64,000 nt of DNA from TK10-74A sp965263065 (GTDB lineage: Bacteria > Chloroflexota > Dehalococcoidia > Bin125), in assembly GCA_965263065.1 (NCBI GenBank), contig CBDHGH010000003.1, positions 124,001 through 188,000 of the forward strand. The letters run 5' to 3'. The notes under the pieces are model-generated. The model did not search any database. It saw nothing but the letters and a program-made list of their open reading frames with translations, and had not been told where the DNA came from. A program made the position numbers and the translations under genes. This document shows, in pieces, positions 17,236-25,604 of the stretch; the first letter of the stretch is position 1; every line of letters starts with the position of its first letter.

Positions 17236-18348
17236 ATGCCCCATATCTCCGGCCCCTCCGACGGACCGGTCGCCGTCACGGGCGCATCCGGCTACATCGG
17301 GGCGCAAGTCGTCAAGAACCTGATCGATGCCGGCTACACCGTCCGGGGTTGCGTACGCGATGCGACCCGGCAGGACAAGGTCGGCTACCTCGAGGCGATG
17401 AATGACCAGGGGCCGGGCAGCGTGGAGGTCTTTTCGCGCGACCTCTTCCAGGCCGGCGATGGCGTCTACGACGACGTGTTCGCGGGCTGCAGCGCCGTCT
17501 TCCACGTCGCCGCGGATATCGGCAGCGACCCACGGTACGGGGGGCGCACTCCGCAGCGCACCTTCGACGGCTGTCTGACCGCCACCAAAGGCGTCCTGGA
17601 CTCGTGCGGCAGGGCGGGAAGCGTCCAACGCGTGGTCTACACGTCGTCCTGCGCCGCGGTCATGGGCTTGGGCCCCGGCGGCCGGTCCGGCGAGGGACAC
17701 GAGTACGACGACGATGACTGGGCGGGCGCGGGTCCGTACGAGACGATCGAGGAGCGCTGGAGCGTCACCAGCCCGCGCAGCGGGGCGGTCCACAAGCTGT
17801 GGACGCTGGAGCGCCAGCCCTACGCGATGGGCAAGGTGGAGGCGGAACAGTACGCCTACAGGTGGGGGGCGGAGACGGGGATCGACGTGGTCACCTGCAA
17901 TCCCTGCCATGTGCTGGGCCCGCTGATGGGCGAAGCGCACAACACCACCTGGCAGAAGCGCATTTGCGACATGCTGATGGGCGAAGGCGGCCATGAGGGC
18001 CGCGACAACATCCTCTGGAACATCGTCGACAACCGCGATATCGCCGAATCGCAACGCTTGATGGCGACGAGCGACGTCGCCGCCAACGGCTCGCGCTACA
18101 TGCTGGTCGCGACCGACGAGTCGGGTGAACTCACGGTCCAGGAGTTGATCGACACGCTGCGGGAGATGTACCCGGACGTCGATATCGCGGGCGACTACGT
18201 GCCGCCGCCAACGCCCGATACGCCGCGCGCCAAGTGCGGCAAGGCGATCCGGGAGCTGGGGCTGCGAACGCACAGCGTCCGTGACACGCTGGCGGCGACG
18301 GTGGACTCGTTGATCGACATCGTCGGCGTCGTGCCGAAGATGCGCTAG
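17236..18348 (+). CDS. NAD(P)-dependent epimerase / dihydroflavonol-reductase-like SDR
   Basis: 370 residues of the extended short-chain dehydrogenase family. VTGASGYIGAQVVKNLIDAGY is the nucleotide-binding motif, VVYTSSCAAVMG holds the catalytic Ser region, and YAMGKVEAEQYAY is the YxxxK pair with Met-Gly between. Related proteins reduce carbonyls or act as cinnamoyl-CoA reductases; the substrate is unknown. ATG 17236 gives the better spacing to the aaagga ribosome site than ATG 17230. Confidence 0.85.
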   Translation: MPHISGPSDGPVAVTGASGYIGAQVVKNLIDAGYTVRGCVRDATRQDKVGYLEAMNDQGPGSVEVFSRDLFQAGDGVYDDVFAGCSAVFHVAADIGSDPRYGGRTPQRTFDGCLTATKGVLDSCGRAGSVQRVVYTSSCAAVMGLGPGGRSGEGHEYDDDDWAGAGPYETIEERWSVTSPRSGAVHKLWTLERQPYAMGKVEAEQYAYRWGAETGIDVVTCNPCHVLGPLMGEAHNTTWQKRICDMLMGEGGHEGRDNILWNIVDNRDIAESQRLMATSDVAANGSRYMLVATDESGELTVQELIDTLREMYPDVDIAGDYVPPPTPDTPRAKCGKAIRELGLRTHSVRDTLAATVDSLIDIVGVVPKMR

Positions 18349-18462
18349 ACGCGCGACGACGTGGCCGGCCGCGATCGATTCCCACGCAGCGATCCCGTAA
18401 CCTGAAGGCTCCGCCCGGCCCGGCCGGCGCGGCGCTTCGCACGACCAGTCGAGGAGGACTGC

Positions 18463-19545
18463 GTGGACCTGCCCCTCGTCCTGGCGCAGCCGCGGGAGGC
18501 GGTGCTGGCCGAGATGCGCGCCGTCGTGGGGGATCGCTCGCTGCCGATCTATGGCATGGCGCGCTACGCCCTGGGCTGGGTGGAAGCCGACGGCGCGCCG
18601 CGCACGGCGGCGGCCGGCAAGGGCATCCGCCCCGCGCTCGCCGTCCTGGCGGGGCAGGCGCTCGATCCCTCCGACGCCGCCCGCCGCCGGGCGCTGGCCG
18701 GCGCGGCCGCCATCGAGTTCGTGCACAACTTCAGCCTCGTGCACGACGACATCCAGGACCGCGACGACGAACGCCACCACCGCCCCACCGTCTGGCGGGT
18801 GTGGGGCGAGGCGCAGGCCATCAACGCCGGCGATGCGCTGCGGGAGCTGGGGCAGATGGCGCTCTCGCGGGCCGGCGCGGCCGGCGCCGACGCCGCGACG
18901 GTGCTGGCCGCGGGCGAGACGCTGAACCGCTGCGCGCTGAACATGATCGAGGGGCAGTACCTGGACCTGGCGTACGAGACGCGGCGCGCGGTCGGCGTCG
19001 ACGAGTACCTGACGATGGTGGAGCACAAGACCGGCGCCCTGCTGGGCTGCAGCCTGGCGCTCGGCGCGTTGCTGGCCGGCGGCGATCGCGACGTCGCCGC
19101 CCGGCTGGAGCACGCGGGCCGCTGTCTGGGATTGGCCTTCCAGATCCGCGACGACGCGCTGGGCATCTGGGGCGACAGCAGCGCCACCGGCAAGTCGTCG
19201 GACAGCGACATCCGGCGCCGCAAGAAGTCGTTCCCCATCGTCTACGCGCTGGACGCGGCGGCCGCGGCGTCGCAGGGCGCCGGCGACGACGCCGGCGACG
19301 CCCGCGATACACTGGCGCGCGTCTACGTCCGGGACGCCCTCGGCGACGGGGCGCCGGTCGGCGACGCCGACGTGCGCGACGTCATCCGGGCGCTCGACAC
19401 CCTGGGCGCGCAGGCGGCGGCCGAGCAGGCGGCCGGCGCGCACTACGACGGCTTCCTCGCGGCGCTCGCCGGCTGCGGCCTGCGCGAGCCGGGCCGGGCG
19501 GCGCTCGAGGAGGCGGGGCGGTTCATCGTGCGGCGCGAGCACTAG
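18463..19545 (+). CDS. Polyprenyl diphosphate synthase
   Basis: 360 residues, trans-isoprenyl synthase family. The first Asp-rich motif is HDDIQD (in LVHDDIQDRDDERHHRPT). The second is the variant QIRDDALGIWGD rather than DDxxD, seen in a subset of geranylgeranyl/farnesyl synthases. It presumably supplies farnesyl diphosphate for the squalene/hopanoid genes that follow (11 bp to shc), or a longer lipid precursor. It starts at GTG 18463 after a gaggagga ribosome site. Confidence 0.92.
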   Translation: MDLPLVLAQPREAVLAEMRAVVGDRSLPIYGMARYALGWVEADGAPRTAAAGKGIRPALAVLAGQALDPSDAARRRALAGAAAIEFVHNFSLVHDDIQDRDDERHHRPTVWRVWGEAQAINAGDALRELGQMALSRAGAAGADAATVLAAGETLNRCALNMIEGQYLDLAYETRRAVGVDEYLTMVEHKTGALLGCSLALGALLAGGDRDVAARLEHAGRCLGLAFQIRDDALGIWGDSSATGKSSDSDIRRRKKSFPIVYALDAAAAASQGAGDDAGDARDTLARVYVRDALGDGAPVGDADVRDVIRALDTLGAQAAAEQAAGAHYDGFLAALAGCGLREPGRAALEEAGRFIVRREH

Positions 19546-19555
19546 GGAGTCCGCC

Positions 19556-21508
19556 ATGACGAGCAGTCGCGCCGCGACCCGCGTCAACGACCGCCAGCTG
19601 TCCGCCGCGATCGACGGCGCGACGCGCTGGCTGCTCGACGACCAGCACGGCGACGGCTACTGGCAGGGCGAGCTCGAAGCCAACGTGTCGATCACGGCGG
19701 AGTACCTGCTGCTCACGCACCACCTGGGCATCGCCGACCGGGAGGTGTGGGCGAAGATCGGGCGCTACCTGCGGCATCATCAGCACCCGGAGGGCTATTG
19801 GTCGCAGTGGTACGGCGGCCCGGGCGAGCTGAGCACGACCATCGAGGCCTACTTCGCGCTGAAGCTGGCCGGCGAGGACCCCGACGCCCCGCACATGGTG
19901 CGCGCGCGCGACTGGGTGCGGGACAACGGCGGCATCGCCCGGGCGCGCGTCTTCACGAAGCTCTGGCTGGCCCTCTTCGACCAGTACGACTGGGACCGCC
20001 TGCCCGCCATGCCGCCCTGGCTCGTGCTGCTGCCCCGCTGGTTCCCGTTCAACATCTACGAGTTCGCCTCCTGGGCGCGCGCGACCATCGTGGCGATCAC
20101 GGTCGTCTTCAGCCTGCGGCCCACGGCCACCGTGCCGGCCGGCGCGGGCGTCCAGGAGTTGTGGTGCGACCCCCGCCAGCGGCGCGACTTCGCGGTCCGC
20201 CGGCCGCGCAACCCGCTGAGCTGGGCGTGCTTCTTCTCGGGCCTCGACAGCGTCCTGCGCGTGCTGGAGCGCAACCACGTGCGGCCGCTGCATCATCGCG
20301 CGCTGGGCACGGCCGAGCGCTGGCTGCTCGACCGCCAGGAGGCCGACGGCTCCTGGGCCGGCATCCAGCCGCCCTGGGTCTACGCGCTGCTGGCCCTGCG
20401 CGCACTGGGCTACCCGCTGGACCACCCCGTCATGCAGCAGGGGCTGGCGGGCTTCCGCAGCTTCACGCGCGAGGAGCGCGTCGCGAGCGAGCCCGCCCCC
20501 GACGCGCCGCGCATGCTGTGGACCGAGCCCTGCCTGTCCCCCGTCTGGGACACCTGCCTGGCCGCCATCGCGCTGCGCGACGCCGGCCTCCCGGCCGACC
20601 ATCCCGCTCTCGTGCGGGCCGGCGAGTGGATGCTGCAGGAGCAGGTCTTCAGCGGCGGCGATTGGCAGGTGAAGAACCCCGACACGGCCCCCGGCGGCTG
20701 GGCCTTCGAGTTCGACAACGACGTCTATCCCGACATCGATGACTCGGCGATCGTGCTGATGGCGCTGGACGGCATCGCGCTGCCGGACGACGCGGCCAAG
20801 CGTCGCGCGATCGCCACGGGCCTGCGCTGGACGTTGTCGATGCAGTGCGGCGACGGCGGCTGGGGCGCCTTCGACGTCGACAACACCGCCGAGTACCTCA
20901 CGAAGATCCCCTTCGCCGACTTCGGCGCGACGATCGATCCGCCCACGGCCGATGTCACCGCGCACGTGCTGGAGTTGCTGGGGCGGCTGGGCTACCGGGG
21001 GCCGTTCCCGCCGGCCGCGCGCGGGCTGCGCTTCCTCGCCGACCTGCAGGAGCCGGACGGATCGTGGTGGGGGCGCTGGGGCGTGAACTACCTCTACGGG
21101 CTGGGCGCCGTGCTGCCCGCGCTGCAGGCGCTGGGCGAGCCGATGTCGCAGCCGGCGGTGCTGAAGGCGGTCGATTGGCTGCGCCGCCATCAGCTGCCCG
21201 ACGGCGGCTGGGGCGAGGGCTGCGAGACGTACGCGGAGCCGCGCCTGGCCGGCGGCGGCCCCTCGACGCCGTCGCAGACGGCCTGGGCGCTGATGGCGTT
21301 GATCGCGGCCGGCGAGGCGGCGGCGGACTCCGTCACGCGGGGCGTCCGCTACCTGCTTGATCGCCAGCGCCCCGACGGCACGTGGGACGAGCCCGAGTTC
21401 ACCGGCACCGGCTTCTCGACCGACTTCATGATCAACTACCACCTCTACCGGCACTACTTCCCACTCATGGCGCTGGGTCGCTACGCGAAGGCGCTGGCCT
21501 CCGCCTGA
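19556..21508 (+). CDS. shc: Squalene-hopene cyclase
   Basis: 650 residues, the normal family length. The catalytic acid motif is DIDD at residues 393-396 (in NDVYPDIDDSAIVLMAL). Repeated QW motifs include QEPDGSWWGRWGVNYLYG and QLPDGGWGEGCETY. It cyclises squalene to hopene at the membrane. The neighbours hpnC, hpnD and hpnE make squalene, so lines 18463-24871 form one hopanoid operon. Confidence 0.97.
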   Translation: MTSSRAATRVNDRQLSAAIDGATRWLLDDQHGDGYWQGELEANVSITAEYLLLTHHLGIADREVWAKIGRYLRHHQHPEGYWSQWYGGPGELSTTIEAYFALKLAGEDPDAPHMVRARDWVRDNGGIARARVFTKLWLALFDQYDWDRLPAMPPWLVLLPRWFPFNIYEFASWARATIVAITVVFSLRPTATVPAGAGVQELWCDPRQRRDFAVRRPRNPLSWACFFSGLDSVLRVLERNHVRPLHHRALGTAERWLLDRQEADGSWAGIQPPWVYALLALRALGYPLDHPVMQQGLAGFRSFTREERVASEPAPDAPRMLWTEPCLSPVWDTCLAAIALRDAGLPADHPALVRAGEWMLQEQVFSGGDWQVKNPDTAPGGWAFEFDNDVYPDIDDSAIVLMALDGIALPDDAAKRRAIATGLRWTLSMQCGDGGWGAFDVDNTAEYLTKIPFADFGATIDPPTADVTAHVLELLGRLGYRGPFPPAARGLRFLADLQEPDGSWWGRWGVNYLYGLGAVLPALQALGEPMSQPAVLKAVDWLRRHQLPDGGWGEGCETYAEPRLAGGGPSTPSQTAWALMALIAAGEAAADSVTRGVRYLLDRQRPDGTWDEPEFTGTGFSTDFMINYHLYRHYFPLMALGRYAKALASA

Positions 21509-21616
21509 CGCCGGGCCGGGGCGTCGCGCCGGACGGCATCGGGTAAGGTGCCCCTAGCAACCGCCAGACGACCGGCCCGCGGGTGCGGCCCGCGGGCGTG
21601 GGGTGGGGGGACGACC

Positions 21617-22561
21617 GTGATCGCCAGCGCGCGGCCCCCGGATGTCGCGAATCCGATCGAGGCCGGCTTCGACATCGCCGCGACGCCGGAGGCCGCCGCG
21701 CGCTGGTGCGAGCGCTACGCCCGCCGCCAGTACGAGAACTTCACGGTCGTCTCACGCTTCCTGCCGGCCTCGCTGCGGCCCGCCATGTTCACCGTCTACG
21801 CGTTCTGCCGCTTCACCGACGACCTCGGCGACGAGGCGGCCGGCGACGCCGCGGATCGCGGCGCCGCGCGCCTCGCCCTGCTCGACGAGTGGGAGGCGGA
21901 GACGGACCGGGCGTTCGCGGCGGGGGGCGCGGGGCCGCGCCACCCGATCGGCGTCGCGCTGCGCCGGGTCGCGCAGGAGGCGCCGCTCAACCCCGAGGGC
22001 TTCCGCCGCCTGATCGAGGCCAACCGCATCGACCAGCGGCAGTCGCGCTACGCCACCTTCGCCGACGTGCTGCACTACTGCGAGCACTCGGCCAACCCGG
22101 TCGGCCGGATGGTGCTGGCGCTGTTCGGCTACACCGACGCCGAGCGCCTGCGCCTCTCCGACGCCACCTGCACGGCGCTGCAGCTGGCCAACCACTGGCA
22201 GGACGTCGCCCGCGACTACCGCGCCGGCCGCGTCTACCTGCCGCTCGACGACCTGGCGCGCTTCGGCGTCGAGGAGGCGCAGATCCCGGAACAGCGCTGC
22301 GACGCCAACTTCCGCGCCCTGATGCGGTTCGAGGTCGACCGCGCGGAGAGCTTCTTCCGCGAGGGGCTGCCGCTGATCGAGATGGTGGATCGGCCGCTGC
22401 GCGTCGACCTGCAGCTGTTCAGCGACGGCGGCCGGGCCGTGCTGCGCGCCATCGAGCGGCAGCGCTACGACGTCCTGCGTCGCCGGCCCACGGTGTCCGG
22501 CCCGCACAAGGCCTGGCTGGCGCTGCGGGCGCTCTCGCGCCACCGGCTCGGGATCGGCTGA
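21617..22561 (+). CDS. hpnC: HpnC, hydroxysqualene synthase subunit-type squalene synthase homologue
   Basis: 314 residues of the squalene/phytoene synthase fold. The first metal motif region is YAFCRFTDDLGDE, the second NHWQDVARDYRAGRVYLP. HpnC acts after HpnD, converting presqualene diphosphate to hydroxysqualene in the HpnCDE route. GTG 21617 follows a G-rich ribosome site (ggtgggggg). It ends 4 bp before hpnD. Confidence 0.94.
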   Translation: MIASARPPDVANPIEAGFDIAATPEAAARWCERYARRQYENFTVVSRFLPASLRPAMFTVYAFCRFTDDLGDEAAGDAADRGAARLALLDEWEAETDRAFAAGGAGPRHPIGVALRRVAQEAPLNPEGFRRLIEANRIDQRQSRYATFADVLHYCEHSANPVGRMVLALFGYTDAERLRLSDATCTALQLANHWQDVARDYRAGRVYLPLDDLARFGVEEAQIPEQRCDANFRALMRFEVDRAESFFREGLPLIEMVDRPLRVDLQLFSDGGRAVLRAIERQRYDVLRRRPTVSGPHKAWLALRALSRHRLGIG

Positions 22562-22565
22562 GGCC

Positions 22566-23489
22566 ATGGCCATCGACGCGCCCGGCCCGACCGTCGCCGG
22601 CGCCTACGCCGAATGCCGCGCCTTCACCAAGCGCCGGGCGACGAACTTCTACTACGCCTTCGCCTCGCTGCCGCGCGACAAGCGCAACGCGATCTACGCC
22701 GCCTACGCCTTCGCCGGCAGCGTCGACGACGCGGTCGACGAGACCGGATCGCGCGACGTCCGCCTGCGGCGGCTCGACGAGGCGCGGGCCATCCTCGCGC
22801 AGGCCTACGGCGACCAGCGCCCGGGCCCGGGGGGGCGCCGCGGAACGAGCTGGCTCGCCGTCGCGCTGGGGGACGCCGTGTCGCGGTTCGCGATCCCGCC
22901 GGAGCTCTTCCACGACCTGATCGCGGGCATGCAGCAGGATCTCGATCAGCGCCGCTACGAGAGCTACGCCGACCTGCTCGACTACTGCTACCAGGCGGCG
23001 TCGGTGATCGGGCTGATCTGCGTCGAGATCTTCGGCTACGACCGCTCGCGCGCCGATCTGGCGCGGGAGGCCGCCATCGACATGGGGCGGGCGCTGCAGC
23101 TCACGAACATCCTCCGCGACGTGAAGGAGGACGCCGCGCGGGACCGCATCTACCTCGCCCAGGAGGACCTCAGGCGCCACGGCTACGGCGAAACCGACCT
23201 GCTGGAGAGTCGCTACAGCCCGGCGTTCCGCGCCCTCATGGCCGACTACGCGGAGCGCGCCTTCGCGCTCTACGACAGCGGCCAGCGCCTCATCCCGCTG
23301 CTCGACGGCCCCCGCAGCCGCATGTGCTGCAACGGCCTGCAGGGCGTCTATCGCGGCATCCTCAGCGAGATCGTGAAGCGCGACTACGACGTCTACAGCG
23401 CCCGCGTGAGCCCCTCGAAGGTGGGGCGGGCGCTGCTCCTGTTCCGGCTCTGGATCGGCGGCGCGACGCCGCGGCGGCGTCCCCGTTGA
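22566..23489 (+). CDS. hpnD: HpnD, presqualene diphosphate synthase
   Basis: 307 residues. Metal motifs are AGSVDDAVDE and LTNILRDVKEDAARDRIYL. It joins two farnesyl diphosphates to presqualene diphosphate, the first committed step. It lies between hpnC and hpnE with a 4-bp overlap into hpnE. Confidence 0.94.
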   Translation: MAIDAPGPTVAGAYAECRAFTKRRATNFYYAFASLPRDKRNAIYAAYAFAGSVDDAVDETGSRDVRLRRLDEARAILAQAYGDQRPGPGGRRGTSWLAVALGDAVSRFAIPPELFHDLIAGMQQDLDQRRYESYADLLDYCYQAASVIGLICVEIFGYDRSRADLAREAAIDMGRALQLTNILRDVKEDAARDRIYLAQEDLRRHGYGETDLLESRYSPAFRALMADYAERAFALYDSGQRLIPLLDGPRSRMCCNGLQGVYRGILSEIVKRDYDVYSARVSPSKVGRALLLFRLWIGGATPRRRPR

Positions 23490-24871
23490 GCCAGCGCGTC
23501 GCCGTCGTCGGGGGTGGGCTGGCGGGCCTGACCTGCGCGCTGGACCTGGCCGAGGCGGGGCTGGCCACGACGCTGATCGAGCGGCGCCCCTTCGTCGGCG
23601 GCAAGACGTTCTCCTTCACCGACCCCGCGAGCGGCGTCGAACTCGACAACGGGCAGCACGTCTACCTGCGCTGCTGCACGGCCTACCTGGCGCTGATCGA
23701 CCGGCTGGGCCTGCAGGACGACGTCGACCTGCAGCCGCGGCTGCGCGTGCCCGTCCTGGACCCCGAGACCGGCGCGCTGGGCGCGATCGCCGCGCTGCCC
23801 GGTCCGCTGCCGGCGCCGCTGAATCTGGCCTGGTCGCTGCTGCGCTTCCCGCACCTCCGCCGTCGCGAGCGGCTGGCCCTGGGACGCGCGGTGCTGCCCC
23901 TGCTGCGCATGCCGGACGACGCGCGCCGGCGCCTGGACGGGCGCAGCTTCGGCGACTGGCTGCGCGCGCATGGGCAGTCGCAGCGGGTCATCGAGCGCTT
24001 CTGGGACCTGATCATCCTGCCCACCTGCAACGACACCTCCGACGCCGTCAGCGCCGCGCAGGCCGCCTACGTGCTCAAGACCGGGCTCCTGCAGGACGCG
24101 CACGGCGCCGACATCGGCGTGGCGCGGGTGGGGCTGTCGCGGATCGCGGAGGCAGCGCGGGAGCGCTTCGAGTCGGCGGGCGGGCGGACGCGCCTGGGCA
24201 CGCGCGCCGGCGGCCTCGTCGAGCGGGACGGCCGCGCGGGCGGCGTCGTGCTGGCGGGAAACCCCATCGAGGCCGACGCCGTGGTGCTGGCCCTGCCGCC
24301 CAATCAGGCCCAGGCGCTGCTGCCCGGCGTCTGGCACGGCCGGCGCGGCCTCGACGCCCTCGACGCGTTCCGCTACAGCCCGATCGTCAACGTGCACCTG
24401 CGCTGGGACCGGCCGCTGCTGCGCGACGACTTCGTGGCCGTCCTCGACCCCGACGTGCAGTACGTCTTCAATCGCACCCGCATCGGCGGCCGGGGCGACA
24501 CCGAGTCCGACGGCGGTCAGTGGATCACCGTCTCGCTCTCCGGCGCGCACGCCCAAGCCGCTCTGCCCCAGGCCGACGTCGCGGCGACGACCATCGCGGC
24601 GCTGCGGCGCGCCTTCCCCGCGCCGCGCGACGCCGCGACCCCGGCGCCGGCCGTGACGCATTGGCGCGTGGTCAAGGAGATGGAGGCGACGTTCCGGCCG
24701 GCGCCGGGCGTCGCGGCGCTGCGCCCCGGGCCCGTGACCGGCGTCGAGCGGCTCTTCCTGGCGGGGGCGTGGACGGACACCCAGTGGCCCGCGACGATGG
24801 AGTCGGCGGTGCGCAGCGGCCACGCCGCTGCGACGGCCTGCCGCGCCGCGCTCGGCGATGCCGGCGCCTGA
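23486..24871 (+). CDS. hpnE: HpnE, FAD-dependent hydroxysqualene dehydroxylase
   Basis: 461 residues of the amine-oxidase/desaturase flavoprotein fold. It opens with VAVVGGGLAGLTCALDLAEAG (FAD site), then FVGGKTFSFTDPASGVELDNGQH and a C-terminal VERLFLAGAWTDTQWPATMESAVRSG. It reduces hydroxysqualene to squalene. TTG 23486 overlaps the hpnD stop and begins directly before the FAD motif. Frame extension further upstream lies inside hpnD and is not coding. Confidence 0.93.
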   Translation: MSQRVAVVGGGLAGLTCALDLAEAGLATTLIERRPFVGGKTFSFTDPASGVELDNGQHVYLRCCTAYLALIDRLGLQDDVDLQPRLRVPVLDPETGALGAIAALPGPLPAPLNLAWSLLRFPHLRRRERLALGRAVLPLLRMPDDARRRLDGRSFGDWLRAHGQSQRVIERFWDLIILPTCNDTSDAVSAAQAAYVLKTGLLQDAHGADIGVARVGLSRIAEAARERFESAGGRTRLGTRAGGLVERDGRAGGVVLAGNPIEADAVVLALPPNQAQALLPGVWHGRRGLDALDAFRYSPIVNVHLRWDRPLLRDDFVAVLDPDVQYVFNRTRIGGRGDTESDGGQWITVSLSGAHAQAALPQADVAATTIAALRRAFPAPRDAATPAPAVTHWRVVKEMEATFRPAPGVAALRPGPVTGVERLFLAGAWTDTQWPATMESAVRSGHAAATACRAALGDAGA

Positions 24872-25417
24872 TCAGCGCAGCGGCCGCATGCCGCGCGCCT
24901 CCCGCCAGCCGTTGACGGCGCGCAGCAACCGCGGGTCGCCGACAAGGAAGCGCGACAGCGCCCCGGTGCTCAGGCCCACGCGCTCCGCCGTCTCCGACAC
25001 GGATCCGCCGACCGCCACGAAGAGGTCCAGCAGCGCCTGGACGCCGGTCCAGTAGTCGCGATGCTTGGGGCCGATGCGGTCGCGGGCCTTGCGACCGGGC
25101 ACGGGCGGCAGGATCGCCTCCAGCGCGGCGGGCGGCGTGTACCGCTCCAGCCACACCGGCCGGCGATGCTCGAGCGCGATCGTGGCCCGCAGACGCCGCA
25201 GCGCCCGCTCGCGGTTGCGCAACTGCGAGCGCTGCTCCGAGGCCTGCGCCACGAGGCCGGTCGGGCCGTGCGTCAGGCGCACGGCCGTGTCGCGCCGGTT
25301 GCGATGCTGCCCGCCCGGCCCCGACACGCGCAGCGTCTCGAAACGGCACTGCCGCAGCAGCGCCGCGTCGGGCAGCGAGAGGTAGTCGTCGGCGGGCACG
25401 CGTCGATCTTCGCGCAT
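24872..25417 (-). CDS. GGQ-domain release-factor-like protein
   Basis: 181 residues. The catalytic peptidyl-tRNA hydrolysis motif is complete (RVSGPGGQHRNRRDTAVRL), as in class I release factors and ArfB/ICT1. There is no codon-recognition domain. The C-terminal part (GGSVSETAERVGLSTGALSRFL) resembles a helix-turn-helix, not the basic tail of ArfB, so it may act on a special ribosomal state. ATG 25417 or GTG 25399 could be the start. It is convergent with hpnE, with adjacent stops. Confidence 0.75.
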   Translation of the reverse strand: MREDRRVPADDYLSLPDAALLRQCRFETLRVSGPGGQHRNRRDTAVRLTHGPTGLVAQASEQRSQLRNRERALRRLRATIALEHRRPVWLERYTPPAALEAILPPVPGRKARDRIGPKHRDYWTGVQALLDLFVAVGGSVSETAERVGLSTGALSRFLVGDPRLLRAVNGWREARGMRPLR

Positions 25418-25460
25418 GGGCGCGCCATCCGCGAGACGATGGCGTCCCGCCGCCGCCGCA

Positions 25461-25602
25461 GTCGTAGGGGCGACCCTTGTGGTCGCCCAACCGGGCGCCC
25501 AGCCGGGCAGAGTCCGGGCGCCCACGAGGGGCGCCCCTACGATGCCGCGCCCACGTTCCCCCTCTCCATCCTTCTGGATGGAGAGGGGGACAGGGGGTGA
25601 GG
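25461..25602. repeat. Composite A+B palindromic repeat 3' of binding protein 2
   Basis: A copy of element A (25461-25542) followed by element B (25556-25602, CCCCCTCTCCAT-CCTTCTGG-ATGGAGAGGGGG). The order and linker match the copy at 14081-14210. It lies immediately downstream of the binding-protein stop and may serve as its terminator. Confidence 0.85.
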
Positions 25603-25604
25603 TC

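Noticed and set aside
22613..23485. Frame continuous with hpnE upstream through hpnD
   Set aside because: Translation is Arg/Pro/Gly-rich noise overlapping the well-conserved hpnD; hpnE starts at the FAD motif.
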